Shown here: piece by piece, positions 35,201 to 43,648 of the stretch | How the letters are laid out: each line of letters begins with the position of its first letter | Position numbering within the stretch: the first letter of the stretch is position 1 | DNA from: Ferrimonas balearica | Lineage (GTDB): Bacteria; Pseudomonadota; Gammaproteobacteria; Enterobacterales; Shewanellaceae | Direction: 5' to 3' | DNA length: 64,000 nucleotides | Assembly (NCBI RefSeq): GCF_019802055.1 | Contig: NZ_JAHVHW010000006.1 | Coordinates: forward strand, 421,598 to 485,597 | Translations under genes and position numbers: made by a program | The notes under the pieces: model-generated | Databases searched by the model: none | What the model was told of the DNA's origin: nothing | What the model saw: the letters and a program-made list of their open reading frames with translations, nothing else

Positions 35201-35870
35201 TACTACCATCGCGACGATAGCGGTAGGCAATGTAATTTCCAAAGACGTCGACAGTACCACTTTGTGCCCAGAATAGCGCAACGCTCCCCTGTTGCTGGTA
35301 ATTAGCAAAACGCATTGAATCAGGGCCGAGCGTCGTCCCATCGGTATCCTTAAATGCGACACCAAAATATGACGGATTGCCAAAGTACCTAACATCCCCA
35401 TCCTTACCTTCTACCTTGAAGGCCAGAGGCCCTCCTCCCTGCGCCTGCCCCCTTGCGGTTATCTTCTGATAGGACTCAATTTCTGTTCTATAGACAGAGT
35501 TTGGCTCGCCATAACCCGCAGGACTATTTGTTGCCAGAACCAGCCTTTGTCCATCCAAGCAAAAGCGATCCGATCCTGACAAATCGACACCAACAAGAGC
35601 ACCATCAGTTGCGATCGACTGCGGACACCGGCTGATCATCGACTGTGCGCTTATGCCGAACCCCACACCCAGATAGCCGTCTTGCCTATTGGATGAAGAG
35701 TAGGTAATGACAACATTTGGAGCTACGTTAGCCCTGGCCTTTGGCAGCGCCAACGGTAGCTGGTAAGTCGCCGCTCCCTGTTCGTCAACGCGAAACTGCC
35801 CGCTAAGCGGAACAGTCGATGCTTCGGTCAATAAGGAAAGACCACAGAGCAAAAGGAGACTCCAACGCAT
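29250..35870 (-). CDS. Secreted SpvB/FG-GAP/RHS polymorphic-toxin-like protein
   Basis: A 2,206-residue giant. It starts with a Sec signal peptide (residues 1-18, MRWSLLLLCGLSLLTEAS). An SpvB/TcaC N-terminal domain follows (about 20-330, PLALPKARANVAPNVVITYS). Then come FG-GAP/VCBS calcium-binding repeats (about 350-700; FNGDGKTD, PDGDGLED and similar), a TcdB mid-like region (about 750-900), and many YD repeats (about 950-1800). The RHS core ends in YDPTLGRFLQADPN...YTDPSG near 1881. The tip (1885-2206) has a glycine-rich hydrophobic part and a helical end of unknown activity. Other members act as ABC-toxin components or contact-dependent toxins. AT-rich coding unlike its neighbours suggests transfer. 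Confidence 0.88.
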   Translation of the reverse strand: MRWSLLLLCGLSLLTEASTVPLSGQFRVDEQGAATYQLPLALPKARANVAPNVVITYSSSNRQDGYLGVGFGISAQSMISRCPQSIATDGALVGVDLSGSDRFCLDGQRLVLATNSPAGYGEPNSVYRTEIESYQKITARGQAQGGGPLAFKVEGKDGDVRYFGNPSYFGVAFKDTDGTTLGPDSMRFANYQQQGSVALFWAQSGTVDVFGNYIAYRYRRDGSKGEHYLSAIAYGGHGNELPYQRVEFQYNNKSKPTRGYYLGALIGMNKLLRSIEVSTDGELSSRYDLSYDEAFNHLNKNRLVSIRRCVEPSSSNCSAPINFTWNRFLSTTSNFQLFAPPQSEAASTSNRHTARFFDMTGNGRSDMIYSTGSQWKLHNFENNSSVIMGSVGAAQPQYAHVINFTGQGQRDLLVSGGADSNWFVLTYELNTEEVPYCSNRDAHSVSGASIANEMLEECDTFERTTYYRSIPTGKRAIGFEGQVLIADPDGDGLEDILFTENGSLNWYRNDGGELQAKQTLLNFQSDLQLNSGISSHSTLKNSALLDFNGDGKTDLLLKVTEGRCQINGSGEHLSGVADASECREDYTNTTWETTSSWRLYVSQSGTYTERQTVSDVGESANVRAADFNGDGLTDIAYVKNNRWYVRVSNGNRLNNPIDTGVSITNSDISKTYFFDVNVDGKTDIIVPYGNQIVRFHVTEFNTAGQLSWPNRGSQSISSYEVLRIADTQGEGIPQMYSATNSAWHRYDSYISINSSSISDIYDGLGGRTQISYGRLTDKVDGEYPVYPIQSASIEVENGNFGLISPLMVVKRVQTETGDDSTVSVSYRYGGFALNRLGRGALGFEFLTSIDEQTGIETTTHYNQFFPLVGTPSSTSQFHQGELLNSSTNIYSFGVSAHSDNAMFSLLVESNDTKRERGTNGVIYKVAKSQTETDYDDYGNAIDILITQFDPDNGNTLLTTRTENSYQGDGGGAEKGRLSETTITKTRMGQVAITRKSAFIYDDRGVMFESTMAPDEPLYEVKTQLDFDRYGNQISSSVTAGINWNGSSKSTRVTTQSWGNNGRYLESKTNPVGDTVTYQYNGVSADEVQGKILTVTMNDPNDRSTITTYDVWGREIRIRPPTGGTVATYYQLCGSCNNISNAYYYIEKRQSGAPDHRTIFDKYGRVVAKSKRHFNGNWVVSKTEYDSLGRAVGNSEPGIGWPSNYKTTFTYDIHSRVKRQHTPSGALTTTSYRGRTVQVLDDNGNRKTKVVNGLGEISYVEDELGSRIYHRYDSYGNVISTQVETDSRSRFTRTFSRFDKYGRKYQTTDIDKGTWNYQYNALGELLSQTNALGQIVSFEYDNLGRKIKRIEPEGVTCWRYGNRNSNTAGLLVEEKKLATGVTSCTSANVETRKSYDYYTTGLVRRIRIKLNGSTYSIGYSYDNLGRVYQINYPDSQVKVRNEYNSSGYLRRRVDPVSNRPYMTINNMDSRGNIVSATYGNNVIENRDYKARTGFIDSILLRKGGNTLHDLSYQFDELGNLTHRSMNLSTASLNWNNGYAYDELYRLSEVTTSHGLGEQIGYAVQYDELGNITNKEGVGQYIYDSQNPYRLKQVQLESSITVIEVTPSPGDGCGPTPGPGPVLMSSFSIFSSRVVTAQPCNPSVGPYSSQSRNLSISIVPSGSETRGFTYDSNGNIRSDGIRTYQYTSYDRVKRINKGQEFSSYKYDQNRNRYYRYDKKMENGSAVYYATTYVSGLYEKIVRTGSSVSNLTEHKYYVGNIIITKRSNGSSDRFYLHNDHQGSVTTVTNQSGRVVQQFSYDAWGKRLQTFSSSILGVAISPSLNNGYTGHEQLSHLNIIHMNGRIYDPTLGRFLQADPNIQAPNNLQNYNRYSYVLNNPMSYTDPSGFFFKKLFKAIKKYWRQIAAIAISVWLPGAGGLLANAFGIGNVVVQGAITGFVAGGVATGSLKGALVGAFTGAAFGALHGWDVQGFNLGKVAAHGAVGGVSSVLQGGKFGHGFVAAGFVQGVGQVGGDSLFVDGATEIGDRVGNAVKAALIGGTASAISGGKFANGAVTGAFSRLLNDDARARLTERHRAKINNEIESEAYEKRMLIKKLVGANDVEGIRANFPELAHRDDESVLLGAQLYSSDLRRIQALAVNGNLSANMELTANTLLKSGVDALVNPNKMGLISNAIGAFNDLMGVAPPPPLRHRFVYDSYGRVDVEFIKR

Positions 35871-36188
35871 AATCCACCCCCAATCCTTGGGCTGTTAGAT
35901 GAACAAAAGTGAGACTCAGAGAAATCAGTTCAAAACTATTATTGGGGTGGCTTTTGATCAGGTAGGAATGAGCAGACAGTTCGTATGTGAATGCTCTCTT
36001 CGAAGTTGGGTTAGGTACAGATATCCAGCTCTCAACTATAAAAAGCCGGTGGAAGGGCAAGCTTATTTTTAATTATTCAGCTTTAGCTATTGAGGGGGTG
36101 GGGGAATAGTGTTTAAGAGCAAACCTAAGGGCACGTTTCCTTAGGCTCCTATATTTCAGCTTCACATCCTTGTGCAATTATGCTGTTC
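35871..36188. promoter_or_regulatory. Upstream region of the RHS gene and downstream region of yhiN
   Basis: No gene is seen in these 318 AT-rich bases. They must contain the promoter of the minus-strand RHS gene. CCTAAGG (36124-36130) and CCTTAGG (36139-36145) form a hairpin that may terminate yhiN transcription before it enters the island; its U-tract is weak (three T residues). Confidence 0.45.
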
Positions 36189-36308
36189 TCAGGCGTTCTG
36201 GCCCGCCACATAGCCGCTGCTCCAGGCCCACTGGAAGTTAAATCCACCAAGCCATCCGGTGACATCCATCACCTCACCGACAAAGAACAGGCCGGGAACC
36301 GTTTTGCA
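36189..36308. repeat. Right copy of the 120-base direct repeat, inside intact yhiN
   Basis: Identical to 26863-26982 apart from one base (36302). This copy is the functional 3' end of yhiN, so the insertion left the gene whole, as integration into a gene's 3' end usually does. Confidence 0.95.
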
Positions 36309-37370
36309 CTCCATGGTTTTGGAGGAGAGTTCATCGGTGTCCACACCGCCCAGGGTCACTTCCGCCGTCCGGTATCCCTCGTCACCAGCCGGCTTCAGTT
36401 GCCAGCCGTTCAGCATGGACGGAATCGAGTCCAACGCGGATTTATTAAGCTGACCCAGGGGCAGGTTCTGCCAGCCGTGATAGGCGATCAGTGCCTCGGC
36501 CAGACGGCCGGGGAAGTGCTCGGACAGCCAAGTCAGCAGTTGGCGCTTCGGCGAGCGCTGTCGCGCTTCTGCCAGAGCTTCTGCGGCATCGACGGATGGT
36601 AGCAGGTCAATGGTGACCGCTTCGCCTGTTTGCCGGTAGTTGGAAGCCTGCAGCACGGAGGGGCCGGACAGTCCACGGTGGGTAATCAGCATCTGCTCGG
36701 TAAAGCTGGGGCCACGGGCCGCCTGGATGCTGGTGGTCAGGCTGATCCCGGACAGAGGTTCAAAGTGCTGCTTCTCTGCGGGTTGCAGGGTAAAGGGCAC
36801 CAATCCGGCACGAGTCGGGCGCATTTTCAGGCCAAACTGTTCCGCGATCTGATAGCCCAGCGGGGTCGCACCCAGCTTGGGCATCGATAAGCCACCGGTC
36901 GCCACCACCAGCGACTGACACTGGATCCGACCTGCACTGGTGGCCACGCTGAACCCCTCTTCACTCTTGCTGACCGCTTCGATGCTGGTGCGCAGACGGA
37001 TCTGAACCTGCCCCTTATCGCACTCCGCCAGCAGCATGGCGACAATCTCTTTGGCGGAATCGTCGCAGAACAGCTGGCCATGGTCCCGCTCGTGATAGGC
37101 GATGTTGTGACGCACCACCATATCGATGAAGTCCCATTGGGTGTACTGGGCCAGGGCGGACTTGGGAAAGTGCGGGTTGGCACAGAGGTAGTTGGCCGGC
37201 TCCATATACAGGTTGGTGAAGTTACAGCGGCCGCCGCCACTGATCAGGATCTTCTTACCCGCCTGTTTGGCATGGTCCAGCACCAGCACCCGGCGTCCCC
37301 GGGCCGCCGCAGTGGCTGCACACATCAGGCCGGCGGCACCGGCGCCGATCACTACCACGTCTGTCTGCAT
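36189..37370 (-). CDS. yhiN: YhiN/HI0933-family FAD-dependent oxidoreductase
   Basis: A 393-residue flavoprotein with the FAD-binding motif VVVIGAGAAGLMCA at the N-terminus (about 5-18), the HI0933 signature KKILISGGGRCNFTN (about 43-57), and a second flavin-binding stretch at the C-terminus ([19 protein letters not shown]). Reaction unknown; the family is widespread in bacteria. It is unaltered by the island, which begins at its stop codon. It is downstream of gpsA, with a terminator between. Confidence 0.93.
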   Translation of the reverse strand: MQTDVVVIGAGAAGLMCAATAAARGRRVLVLDHAKQAGKKILISGGGRCNFTNLYMEPANYLCANPHFPKSALAQYTQWDFIDMVVRHNIAYHERDHGQLFCDDSAKEIVAMLLAECDKGQVQIRLRTSIEAVSKSEEGFSVATSAGRIQCQSLVVATGGLSMPKLGATPLGYQIAEQFGLKMRPTRAGLVPFTLQPAEKQHFEPLSGISLTTSIQAARGPSFTEQMLITHRGLSGPSVLQASNYRQTGEAVTIDLLPSVDAAEALAEARQRSPKRQLLTWLSEHFPGRLAEALIAYHGWQNLPLGQLNKSALDSIPSMLNGWQLKPAGDEGYRTAEVTLGGVDTDELSSKTMECKTVPGLFFVGEVMDVTGWLGGFNFQWAWSSGYVAGQNA

Positions 37371-37402
37371 TGTCGATTTCCGTTGGGTCTCAGATGAACA
37401 AA

Positions 37403-37426
37403 AAGGGGATGCCTCGGCATCCCCTT
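37403..37426 (-). terminator. Terminator of the secB-gpsA operon
   Basis: An 11-base-pair stem (37403-37413 with 37416-37426) followed on the minus strand by five U residues lies just after the gpsA stop. Confidence 0.85.
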
Positions 37427-37443
37427 GTAACCTTAGCGCCGCA

Positions 37444-38448
37444 TCACTCCGGCTTCATATCCCGGCCCAACAGGGCTCGGGCCGCTTCCTGAACCGGTTT
37501 GCCCTCGTAGAGCACCTGGTACAGTTGATCGGTGATGGGCATCTCCACCCCCTGACGCTTGGCCAGCAGGTAAACCTCTTTGGCGTTACGGTAGCCTTCT
37601 ACTACCTGGCCGATCTCCTCCATCGCCTGCTCCACCCCTTTACCCTGGCCCAGGGCCAGGCCGAAGCGGCGGTTACGGGAGAGGTTATCGGTACAGGTCA
37701 GCACCAGGTCACCCAGACCTGCCATCCCCATAAAGGTGTCCTTATCGGCACCCAGGGAGCAGCCCAGGCGGCACATCTCCACCAGACCACGGGTGATCAG
37801 CGCGGTACGAGCGTTGGCGCCAAAGCCGATGCCATCAGACATACCGGCACCAATGGCGATCACGTTCTTCACCGCACCACCCAGTTGCATGCCGATAAAG
37901 TCGGGGTTGATGTAAACCCGCATCCAGGTGCCGCAGTGCAGCAGCTGCGCCATATCCTCGGCAAACTCAGTATCGGTCGCCGCCAGGGAGATGGCGGTAG
38001 GCAGACCCGCAGCCATCTCTTTGGCGAAGGTGGGACCGGAAAGCACCGCCAGCGGGATCTGATCGCCGAGGATCTCCCGGGCCACATCCTGAAGCAAACG
38101 GCCGGTTTCCGGCTCCAACCCCTTGGTTGCCCAGACAATACGGGCATCCGGACGGAGCAGCGGTTTGGCCTGGTTCAGTACTTCACCAAACACATGGCTG
38201 GGCACCACAACCAGAACATCGCGGGACGCCGCCAGCGCTTTACCCAGGTCGCTCTCAATCACCAGAGGATCGGGGAAAGCGGCACCGGGAAGAAACTCCT
38301 CGTTGCAGCGATCACGCTGCAAGCGAGCCATATGGTCGGCCTCATGGCCCCACAGCACGGTATGGTGACCGTTGCGGGCCAGGGAAATGGCAAGGGCGGT
38401 GCCGTAAGACCCCGCCCCAAGTACCGTAATCGCGGCTTGTTCAGTCAA
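37444..38448 (-). CDS. gpsA: NAD(P)-dependent glycerol-3-phosphate dehydrogenase
   Basis: A 334-residue enzyme making sn-glycerol 3-phosphate from dihydroxyacetone phosphate for phospholipid synthesis. Seen are the Rossmann loop [12 protein letters not shown] (about 9-20), [12 protein letters not shown] (about 137-148) with the downstream catalytic lysine in [12 protein letters not shown], and [16 protein letters not shown]. It follows secB with a 20-base gap, the usual gammaproteobacterial pairing. Confidence 0.96.
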   Translation of the reverse strand: MTEQAAITVLGAGSYGTALAISLARNGHHTVLWGHEADHMARLQRDRCNEEFLPGAAFPDPLVIESDLGKALAASRDVLVVVPSHVFGEVLNQAKPLLRPDARIVWATKGLEPETGRLLQDVAREILGDQIPLAVLSGPTFAKEMAAGLPTAISLAATDTEFAEDMAQLLHCGTWMRVYINPDFIGMQLGGAVKNVIAIGAGMSDGIGFGANARTALITRGLVEMCRLGCSLGADKDTFMGMAGLGDLVLTCTDNLSRNRRFGLALGQGKGVEQAMEEIGQVVEGYRNAKEVYLLAKRQGVEMPITDQLYQVLYEGKPVQEAARALLGRDMKPE

Positions 38449-38468
38449 CTGAAAAGCTCCTGAATTGA

Positions 38469-38963
38469 TTAGGCGTCTGCCTGCGCACCTTCAGCGGCCG
38501 CTTCTTGCTGGCGCTTCTGCAGGTACTGAGCAAACAGGGCATCGAAGTTCACCGGAGCCAGGTTCAGCGGCGGGAAGGTGCCACGGTTTACCAGGCTGGC
38601 TACCGCTTCACGAGCGTACGGGAACAGGATGTTCGGGCAACCGGCGCCCAGAGCGTGGGCCAGTTGCGGCTCAGGCAGGTTGGCAATGGTGAAGATACCG
38701 GCCTGTTGAACTTCGGCCAGGAAGGCAACGTCTTCGCCCACTTTGGTGGTTACGGTAATGGAGATAACCACTTCATAGGTGTCGTCAGCCAGCTTGGCAG
38801 AGCGGGTGTCCAGGTCCAGTTTCACTTCCGGCTTCCACTCTTTCTGGAAAATGGCCGGAGAGTTCGGGGTTTCGAAGGAGATGTCCTTGGTGTAAACGCG
38901 CTGGATCTGGAACTGAGGAGCCGCTTGTTCGTTGGTGGCGGCGTTGTTGGTTGCTTCAGCCAT
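38469..38963 (-). CDS. secB: Protein-export chaperone SecB
   Basis: A 164-residue cytosolic tetrameric chaperone that keeps preproteins unfolded and passes them to SecA. Family signatures: [19 protein letters not shown] near residue 18 and [19 protein letters not shown] near 100. I start at 38963 (MAEATNN), with a GGAAAG site just upstream; the longer reading to 39005 is not conserved. The E. coli neighbour grxC is missing between secB and yibN here. Confidence 0.96.
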   Translation of the reverse strand: MAEATNNAATNEQAAPQFQIQRVYTKDISFETPNSPAIFQKEWKPEVKLDLDTRSAKLADDTYEVVISITVTTKVGEDVAFLAEVQQAGIFTIANLPEPQLAHALGAGCPNILFPYAREAVASLVNRGTFPPLNLAPVNFDALFAQYLQKRQQEAAAEGAQADA

Positions 38964-39116
38964 TGTCTTTCCTACCTTAATTGTGTTCGTTTGTCGGGCT
39001 TCCATTCGCCGAGCCGGACGCCAAAGGGTTAGGCGGCCAACATTGCTGCGGACGGGTCCCCGTTATCAGGGGTCGCTCGTTGTCTCAACCGGCCGCCTGG
39101 GCGACCGGCCATCAAC

Positions 39117-39554
39117 TCAGCGTTTTTTCTTCCGTACCACCGGCAGATTCGCGGCGTTCCAGTCGGTCATGCCACCGTGCAGGTTGTAGACCTGCTCGAA
39201 CCCGGCTTTAACCAGTACCTGGGCAGCCTGGGACGAACTGATCCCGGCGTTGCACACCACAATGATGGGGGCGTTCTTAAACTTTTCAACCGCACCCAAC
39301 TCATTATTTTTGATTTGAGACAGGGGCACATTGATAGCGTCTACGATGTGGCCTTTCTTAAATTCGTCGGCCCCACGGACGTCCAGCACCTTCGCATCCT
39401 GACGGTTGATCAGCATGGTGGCTTGCTGGTGGGAAACGGTTTTGAACTTGCTCAGCTTGCTCTTAACCAGAGACATGATGAACAGCGCCAGCAGAGCCAC
39501 CCAGATCAGACTGAGGATGGGGTTGCGGACAAAAAAATCGATGTATTCCTGCAT
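39117..39554 (-). CDS. yibN: Membrane-anchored rhodanese-like protein YibN
   Basis: A 145-residue protein with one N-terminal transmembrane helix (about 8-30, FVRNPILSLIWVALLALFIM) and a cytoplasmic rhodanese domain (about 45-138). The active-site loop is VVCNAGISSSQAA with the catalytic cysteine near 104. I use the ATG at 39554, which places the transmembrane segment at the N-terminus as in E. coli YibN. It is divergent from gpmI. Confidence 0.92.
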   Translation of the reverse strand: MQEYIDFFVRNPILSLIWVALLALFIMSLVKSKLSKFKTVSHQQATMLINRQDAKVLDVRGADEFKKGHIVDAINVPLSQIKNNELGAVEKFKNAPIIVVCNAGISSSQAAQVLVKAGFEQVYNLHGGMTDWNAANLPVVRKKKR

Positions 39555-39751
39555 GAAAAGGCCTGTTAACTGACTCAGCGAGTGAAATAACGGGCAGCAA
39601 GTATACCTTGTCATTTCATTGGATGCAGCGTTGTCGCCATTGCACCGGGCGGATGCTGGTTTGCGGCTTGGCCATCGGTGTACACTGAGTCACACTCAGC
39701 TAATCGACATCGGCGCCCCGATCCCGACGGCGCCCAACGCAAGGATTCACC

Positions 39752-41284
39752 ATGACTGTCGCCCGCAAACCCCTGGCGCTGATCATCCTGGATGGTTGGG
39801 GCTACCGCGCCCCCAGCGCTGACAATGCCATTACCAACGCCAACACCCCGAACCTGGACAAGCTCTTCGCCGAGCGCCCTAGCACCCTGATCTCCGGCTC
39901 CGGCCTGGACGTGGGCCTGCCGGACGGTCAGATGGGCAACTCCGAGGTGGGCCACATCAACCTGGGGGCCGGACGTGTGGTCTACCAGGAACTGACCCGC
40001 ATCGGCAAAGCGATCCGTGATGGTGAATTCCAGCACAACCCGGCCATTGCCAAGGCCGTGGACAACGCCGTCGCAAAAGACAAAGCAGTGCACATTATGG
40101 GGTTGCTCTCCCCGGGCGGCGTCCACAGTCATGAAGATCACCTGGAAGCGATGGTGCGGATGGCCGCAGCACGCGGTGCCGAACGCATCTACCTGCACGC
40201 GTTCCTGGATGGCCGTGACACTCCGCCCCGCAGCGCCGAAGCGTCACTGAAGCGCTTTGACGCTGTGTTTGCCGAGCTGGGTATAGGCGCCACCGCCAGC
40301 GTGGTGGGGCGCTACTACGCCATGGATCGCGATCAGCGCTGGGAGCGCGTGGTACAGGCGTACCAGTTGCTGACCGAAGCCAAGGGCGCGCATCAGGCCG
40401 ACAGCGCCGTCGATGCCCTGCACGCCGCTTACGCCCGGGATGAGAACGATGAGTTCGTGGCCCCTACCGTAATTGGCCAAGGCGCAGCGATGGCCGACGG
40501 CGACGCGCTGATCTTTATGAACTTCCGCGCCGACCGTGCCCGCCAGCTGACCCGTGCTTTTGTGGACCCGGCATTTTCCGGCTTCGAGCGAGCGGTAACC
40601 CCGAAGCTCAACTTCGTGATGCTGACTCAGTATGCGGCGGACATCGATGCCCCCTGCGCCTTCCCGCCGGAAGACCTGGTCAACACCTTCGGCGAACTGA
40701 TGGCCAAGCACGACAAAAAGCAGCTGCGCATCAGTGAGACCGAGAAGTACGCCCACGTCACCTTCTTCTTCAATGGCGGTGTGGAAACGCCCTTTGAAGG
40801 GGAGGAGCGGATCCTGATCAACTCTCCCAAAGTGGCCACCTATGACCTCCAGCCGGAGATGAGCAGCGAAGAGCTGACCGACAAACTGGTGGCCGCGATT
40901 GAGTCCGGCGAGTTTGACGCCATCATCTGCAACTACCCCAATGGCGATATGGTGGGTCACACCGGCAACTACGAGGCGGCGGTGAAAGCCTGTGAAGCGG
41001 TGGACCACTGCATCGGCCGTGTGGTTGAGGCACTGGAGAAGGTGGGCGGCGAGTGTCTGATCACCGCAGACCACGGCAACGCCGAGCAGATGAGCGACGC
41101 CAGCACCGGCCAGGCGCATACCGCCCACACCAGTGAGCCGGTGCCGCTGATCTACGTTGGCCGGGATGCCGAGCCGCGCACAGACGGCGCCCTGTCTGAC
41201 ATCGCCCCCACCATGCTGTATCTGATGGGCCTGCCCATTCCGGTTGAGATGACCGGCCAGCCCCTGGTGACCCTCAAATCGTGA
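39752..41284 (+). CDS. gpmI: 2,3-Bisphosphoglycerate-independent phosphoglycerate mutase
   Basis: A 510-residue Mn-dependent glycolytic enzyme interconverting 3- and 2-phosphoglycerate. The phosphoserine nucleophile is Ser64 in [10 protein letters not shown]. Metal ligands are visible in [13 protein letters not shown]...[15 protein letters not shown] and [11 protein letters not shown]. Its stop overlaps the envC start (four bases), as in the E. coli gpmM-envC-yibQ cluster. Confidence 0.97.
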   Translation: MTVARKPLALIILDGWGYRAPSADNAITNANTPNLDKLFAERPSTLISGSGLDVGLPDGQMGNSEVGHINLGAGRVVYQELTRIGKAIRDGEFQHNPAIAKAVDNAVAKDKAVHIMGLLSPGGVHSHEDHLEAMVRMAAARGAERIYLHAFLDGRDTPPRSAEASLKRFDAVFAELGIGATASVVGRYYAMDRDQRWERVVQAYQLLTEAKGAHQADSAVDALHAAYARDENDEFVAPTVIGQGAAMADGDALIFMNFRADRARQLTRAFVDPAFSGFERAVTPKLNFVMLTQYAADIDAPCAFPPEDLVNTFGELMAKHDKKQLRISETEKYAHVTFFFNGGVETPFEGEERILINSPKVATYDLQPEMSSEELTDKLVAAIESGEFDAIICNYPNGDMVGHTGNYEAAVKACEAVDHCIGRVVEALEKVGGECLITADHGNAEQMSDASTGQAHTAHTSEPVPLIYVGRDAEPRTDGALSDIAPTMLYLMGLPIPVEMTGQPLVTLKS

Positions 41285-42408
41285 AACGACTCCTGCCCCT
41301 GGCTCTTTTCGCCCTGCTGGCCACTCCGGTGGCCGGTCAGGACGAGGTGGCCCAACAACAGGCCCAGCTCGACAAACTGAGCCGGGAGATCAAACAGCGT
41401 CAGGCCAAGCTTTCTGAAGCCCAGGTGGCCAAAGATGGACTGATGGCGGAGCTGCGTCGCACCGATAAGGCGATCAGTGACAGTGCCCAGTCCCTCAAGC
41501 GGCAACAGCAGGCGCTGACCGAGAGCGAAGCGACCCTGAGTGAACTGGAAAAGCGCCAGGGGGAGCTGGAGACACGGCAACGACAACAGCGGGATCAGCT
41601 CGCCGCCCAAGTTCGCACCGCCTGGATGAGTGGCGGACAGGATCACACCGCGCTTTTACTGGGCAATGATGACCCGGCCACCCTGGAGCGGATGCTGGTG
41701 TACTACCAGTATCTGAACCAGGCCCGAATCGATGCCCTTGATGCCCTGAAGGTCACCGCCAGCGAACTGGCCAGCGTGATCGCCGAGCAACAGACGGAAC
41801 GGGATCGCCAGGCTGACCTGCTTAAACAGCAGGAGCAGGAGCGCATTCGACTGGCGCAACGCCAGAAAGATCGTGAAGCGGCCCTGGCCAAGCTGGAGCG
41901 GCAACTGAAACGGGACAGCAATCAACTGGCCCTGATGCAGGAGGACCGTGAGGTACTTGAGCGTGCCATCGCTCAGGCGCTGGAGGCCCTCGCCCGCAAC
42001 GCGGCGCTGGATGGTCTGGCGGACAGCAAAGGGCGCCTGCCCTGGCCCACAAAAGGCTCACTCTCCAAAGGGTTTGGCAGTCATCGTGAGGGTCAGCTCA
42101 AATGGAACGGCTGGCTGCTGAAAGCACCCGCAGGACGGGAAGTGAAAGCGATCAGTGCCGGTCAGGTGGTGTTTGCCGACTGGCTACGAGGCTTTGGCCT
42201 GGTGGTGGTGGTTGACCACGGCGAGCAGTACCTCAGCCTCTACGGACACGCCCAGGCCCTGCTGCGACAGGTGGGAGATACGGTCAAACCCGGCGAGGTG
42301 ATCGCCCTGACCGGCAGCTCCGGTGGCCTCCAACAACCAGGTCTATACTTCGAGATACGCCATCGAGGGCGTGCCATCGATCCCCGTCCCTACCTCAAAA
42401 AGGGGTAA
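41281..42408 (+). CDS. envC: Murein hydrolase activator EnvC
   Basis: A 375-residue periplasmic protein with signal peptide (1-19), a long coiled coil (about 20-245) that contacts FtsX, and a degenerate LytM domain (about 265-375). The zinc-binding histidines of active M23 peptidases are missing (YFEIRHRG in place of an HFE/HxH motif), consistent with its known role as activator of amidases AmiA and AmiB in septum splitting. The start is GTG, overlapping the gpmI stop. ftsE and ftsX, its partners, are also in this window. Confidence 0.94.
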   Translation: MKRLLPLALFALLATPVAGQDEVAQQQAQLDKLSREIKQRQAKLSEAQVAKDGLMAELRRTDKAISDSAQSLKRQQQALTESEATLSELEKRQGELETRQRQQRDQLAAQVRTAWMSGGQDHTALLLGNDDPATLERMLVYYQYLNQARIDALDALKVTASELASVIAEQQTERDRQADLLKQQEQERIRLAQRQKDREAALAKLERQLKRDSNQLALMQEDREVLERAIAQALEALARNAALDGLADSKGRLPWPTKGSLSKGFGSHREGQLKWNGWLLKAPAGREVKAISAGQVVFADWLRGFGLVVVVDHGEQYLSLYGHAQALLRQVGDTVKPGEVIALTGSSGGLQQPGLYFEIRHRGRAIDPRPYLKKG

Positions 42409-42418
42409 CGCTGGCCAG

Positions 42419-42436
42419 CCCTCCTGATCAGGAGGG
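42419..42436 (+). promoter_or_regulatory. Palindrome covering the ctpA Shine-Dalgarno
   Basis: A perfect 18-base palindrome (CCCTCCTGA/TCAGGAGGG) spans the intergenic gap. Its right arm is the GGAGGG ribosome-binding site of the next gene (ATG at 42443). The folded RNA would hide the site, so translational control or coupling to upstream translation is possible. Confidence 0.65.
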
Positions 42437-42442
42437 CAGCCC

Positions 42443-43648
42443 ATGCGGCGCATTCTTCCCTTTCTGGTCGGCCTTCTGTTTTGCGTTACCACCGCGTATG
42501 CCGGACAGGAGTTACACAAGGATGCGGCCAAGCCGACTCACCAGGATAGCCAAGCTCTGATCGGCGCCGTTCAGGAGTTGATCGAGGATTACTACGTCGA
42601 CGAGGTGGATCGACAGGCTCTGTTGGATGGGGCCCTGAAGGGAATGCTGGAGGTGCTGGACCCCCATTCCACTTACCTGCGTCCGCATACCCTCTCTCTG
42701 CTTCGGGACAACAACCGTGGCCACTACTATGGCTATGGCCTTGAGGTGTCCGTTGATGAAGGGGAGATCCGGGTGATTTCACCTATGGCCAACTCCTCCG
42801 CCGAAGTGGCCGGTGTGCAACCGGGAGATGTCCTGCTCAAGGTGGACGAACTGGAAGCGGATCCGGACGATCTCGACCCGATGATCGCCTACATCAAACA
42901 AGCCAGCCTGGATGATCGCCCCCTGCTGTTGACCCTGAAGCGGGATCCTCTGCCCGACCCGGTAGTCCTGCAGCTGATCCCTTCCGAAGTGGAAGTGATA
43001 TCAAGCCAGTCCCATCGTTTGCCCGGCAACATCGGTTACCTGAGGATCTCCAGTTTCAACCAGCGCACAGCCTCAGAGATCCGGGCCGCGGCACATCAGT
43101 TTGCCGAGACCCCTCTGGATGGACTGGTGCTGGATCTGCGCAACAACCCCGGAGGACTGCTCGACGCCGCCGTACAAGTGGCAGACATGTTCCTGACCCA
43201 GGGCACCATCGTCACCACCCACGGCCGCTTCTTCGACGCCAACAGCGCTTACCAGGCCTCCCGCTTCAGCCTGTTTGGCGATCTCCCTGTGGTGGTGATC
43301 ATCAATGAAGGCAGTGCTTCCGCCGCAGAGATCCTGGCCGGAGCCTTGCAGGATCTGAACCGAGCGGTACTGGTGGGCGAGCGCACTTTTGGCAAGGGTA
43401 CGGTGCAGAGCCTGATCCCACTCCTTTATGGCGGTGGGGCAATCAAGCTGACCACAGCCCGTTACGCTACCCCCAACGGGACCTTTATCGACCAGCAGGG
43501 GATCAATCCCGACATCCTGGTGGAAGCCCAAAAAGATGGCGATATAATCAGCAATAACAATCCCTTGCTGAGTCTTCAGGATGATCCTCAGTTGCTGGCC
43601 GCCTACAACCTGCTGGTGCCGAAAACCGCTCATCGCGGCCGCCCTTAG
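42443..43648 (+). CDS. ctpA: S41-family carboxyl-terminal processing protease
   Basis: A 401-residue serine protease. A signal peptide (1-20) is followed by a PDZ domain (about 95-180) and the S41 catalytic domain: the nucleophile in NEGSASAAEIL (about residue 289) and the general-base lysine in GERTFGKGTVQS (about 316). Members trim periplasmic proteins from their C-terminus. It sits in the envC-yibQ operon. Confidence 0.93.
   Translation: MRRILPFLVGLLFCVTTAYAGQELHKDAAKPTHQDSQALIGAVQELIEDYYVDEVDRQALLDGALKGMLEVLDPHSTYLRPHTLSLLRDNNRGHYYGYGLEVSVDEGEIRVISPMANSSAEVAGVQPGDVLLKVDELEADPDDLDPMIAYIKQASLDDRPLLLTLKRDPLPDPVVLQLIPSEVEVISSQSHRLPGNIGYLRISSFNQRTASEIRAAAHQFAETPLDGLVLDLRNNPGGLLDAAVQVADMFLTQGTIVTTHGRFFDANSAYQASRFSLFGDLPVVVIINEGSASAAEILAGALQDLNRAVLVGERTFGKGTVQSLIPLLYGGGAIKLTTARYATPNGTFIDQQGINPDILVEAQKDGDIISNNNPLLSLQDDPQLLAAYNLLVPKTAHRGRP

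Noticed and set aside
29250..35870. CdiA-type contact-dependent inhibition system
   Set aside because: No TPS domain, no haemagglutinin repeats, no CdiB gene and no VENN motif; the shell is SpvB/RHS type.
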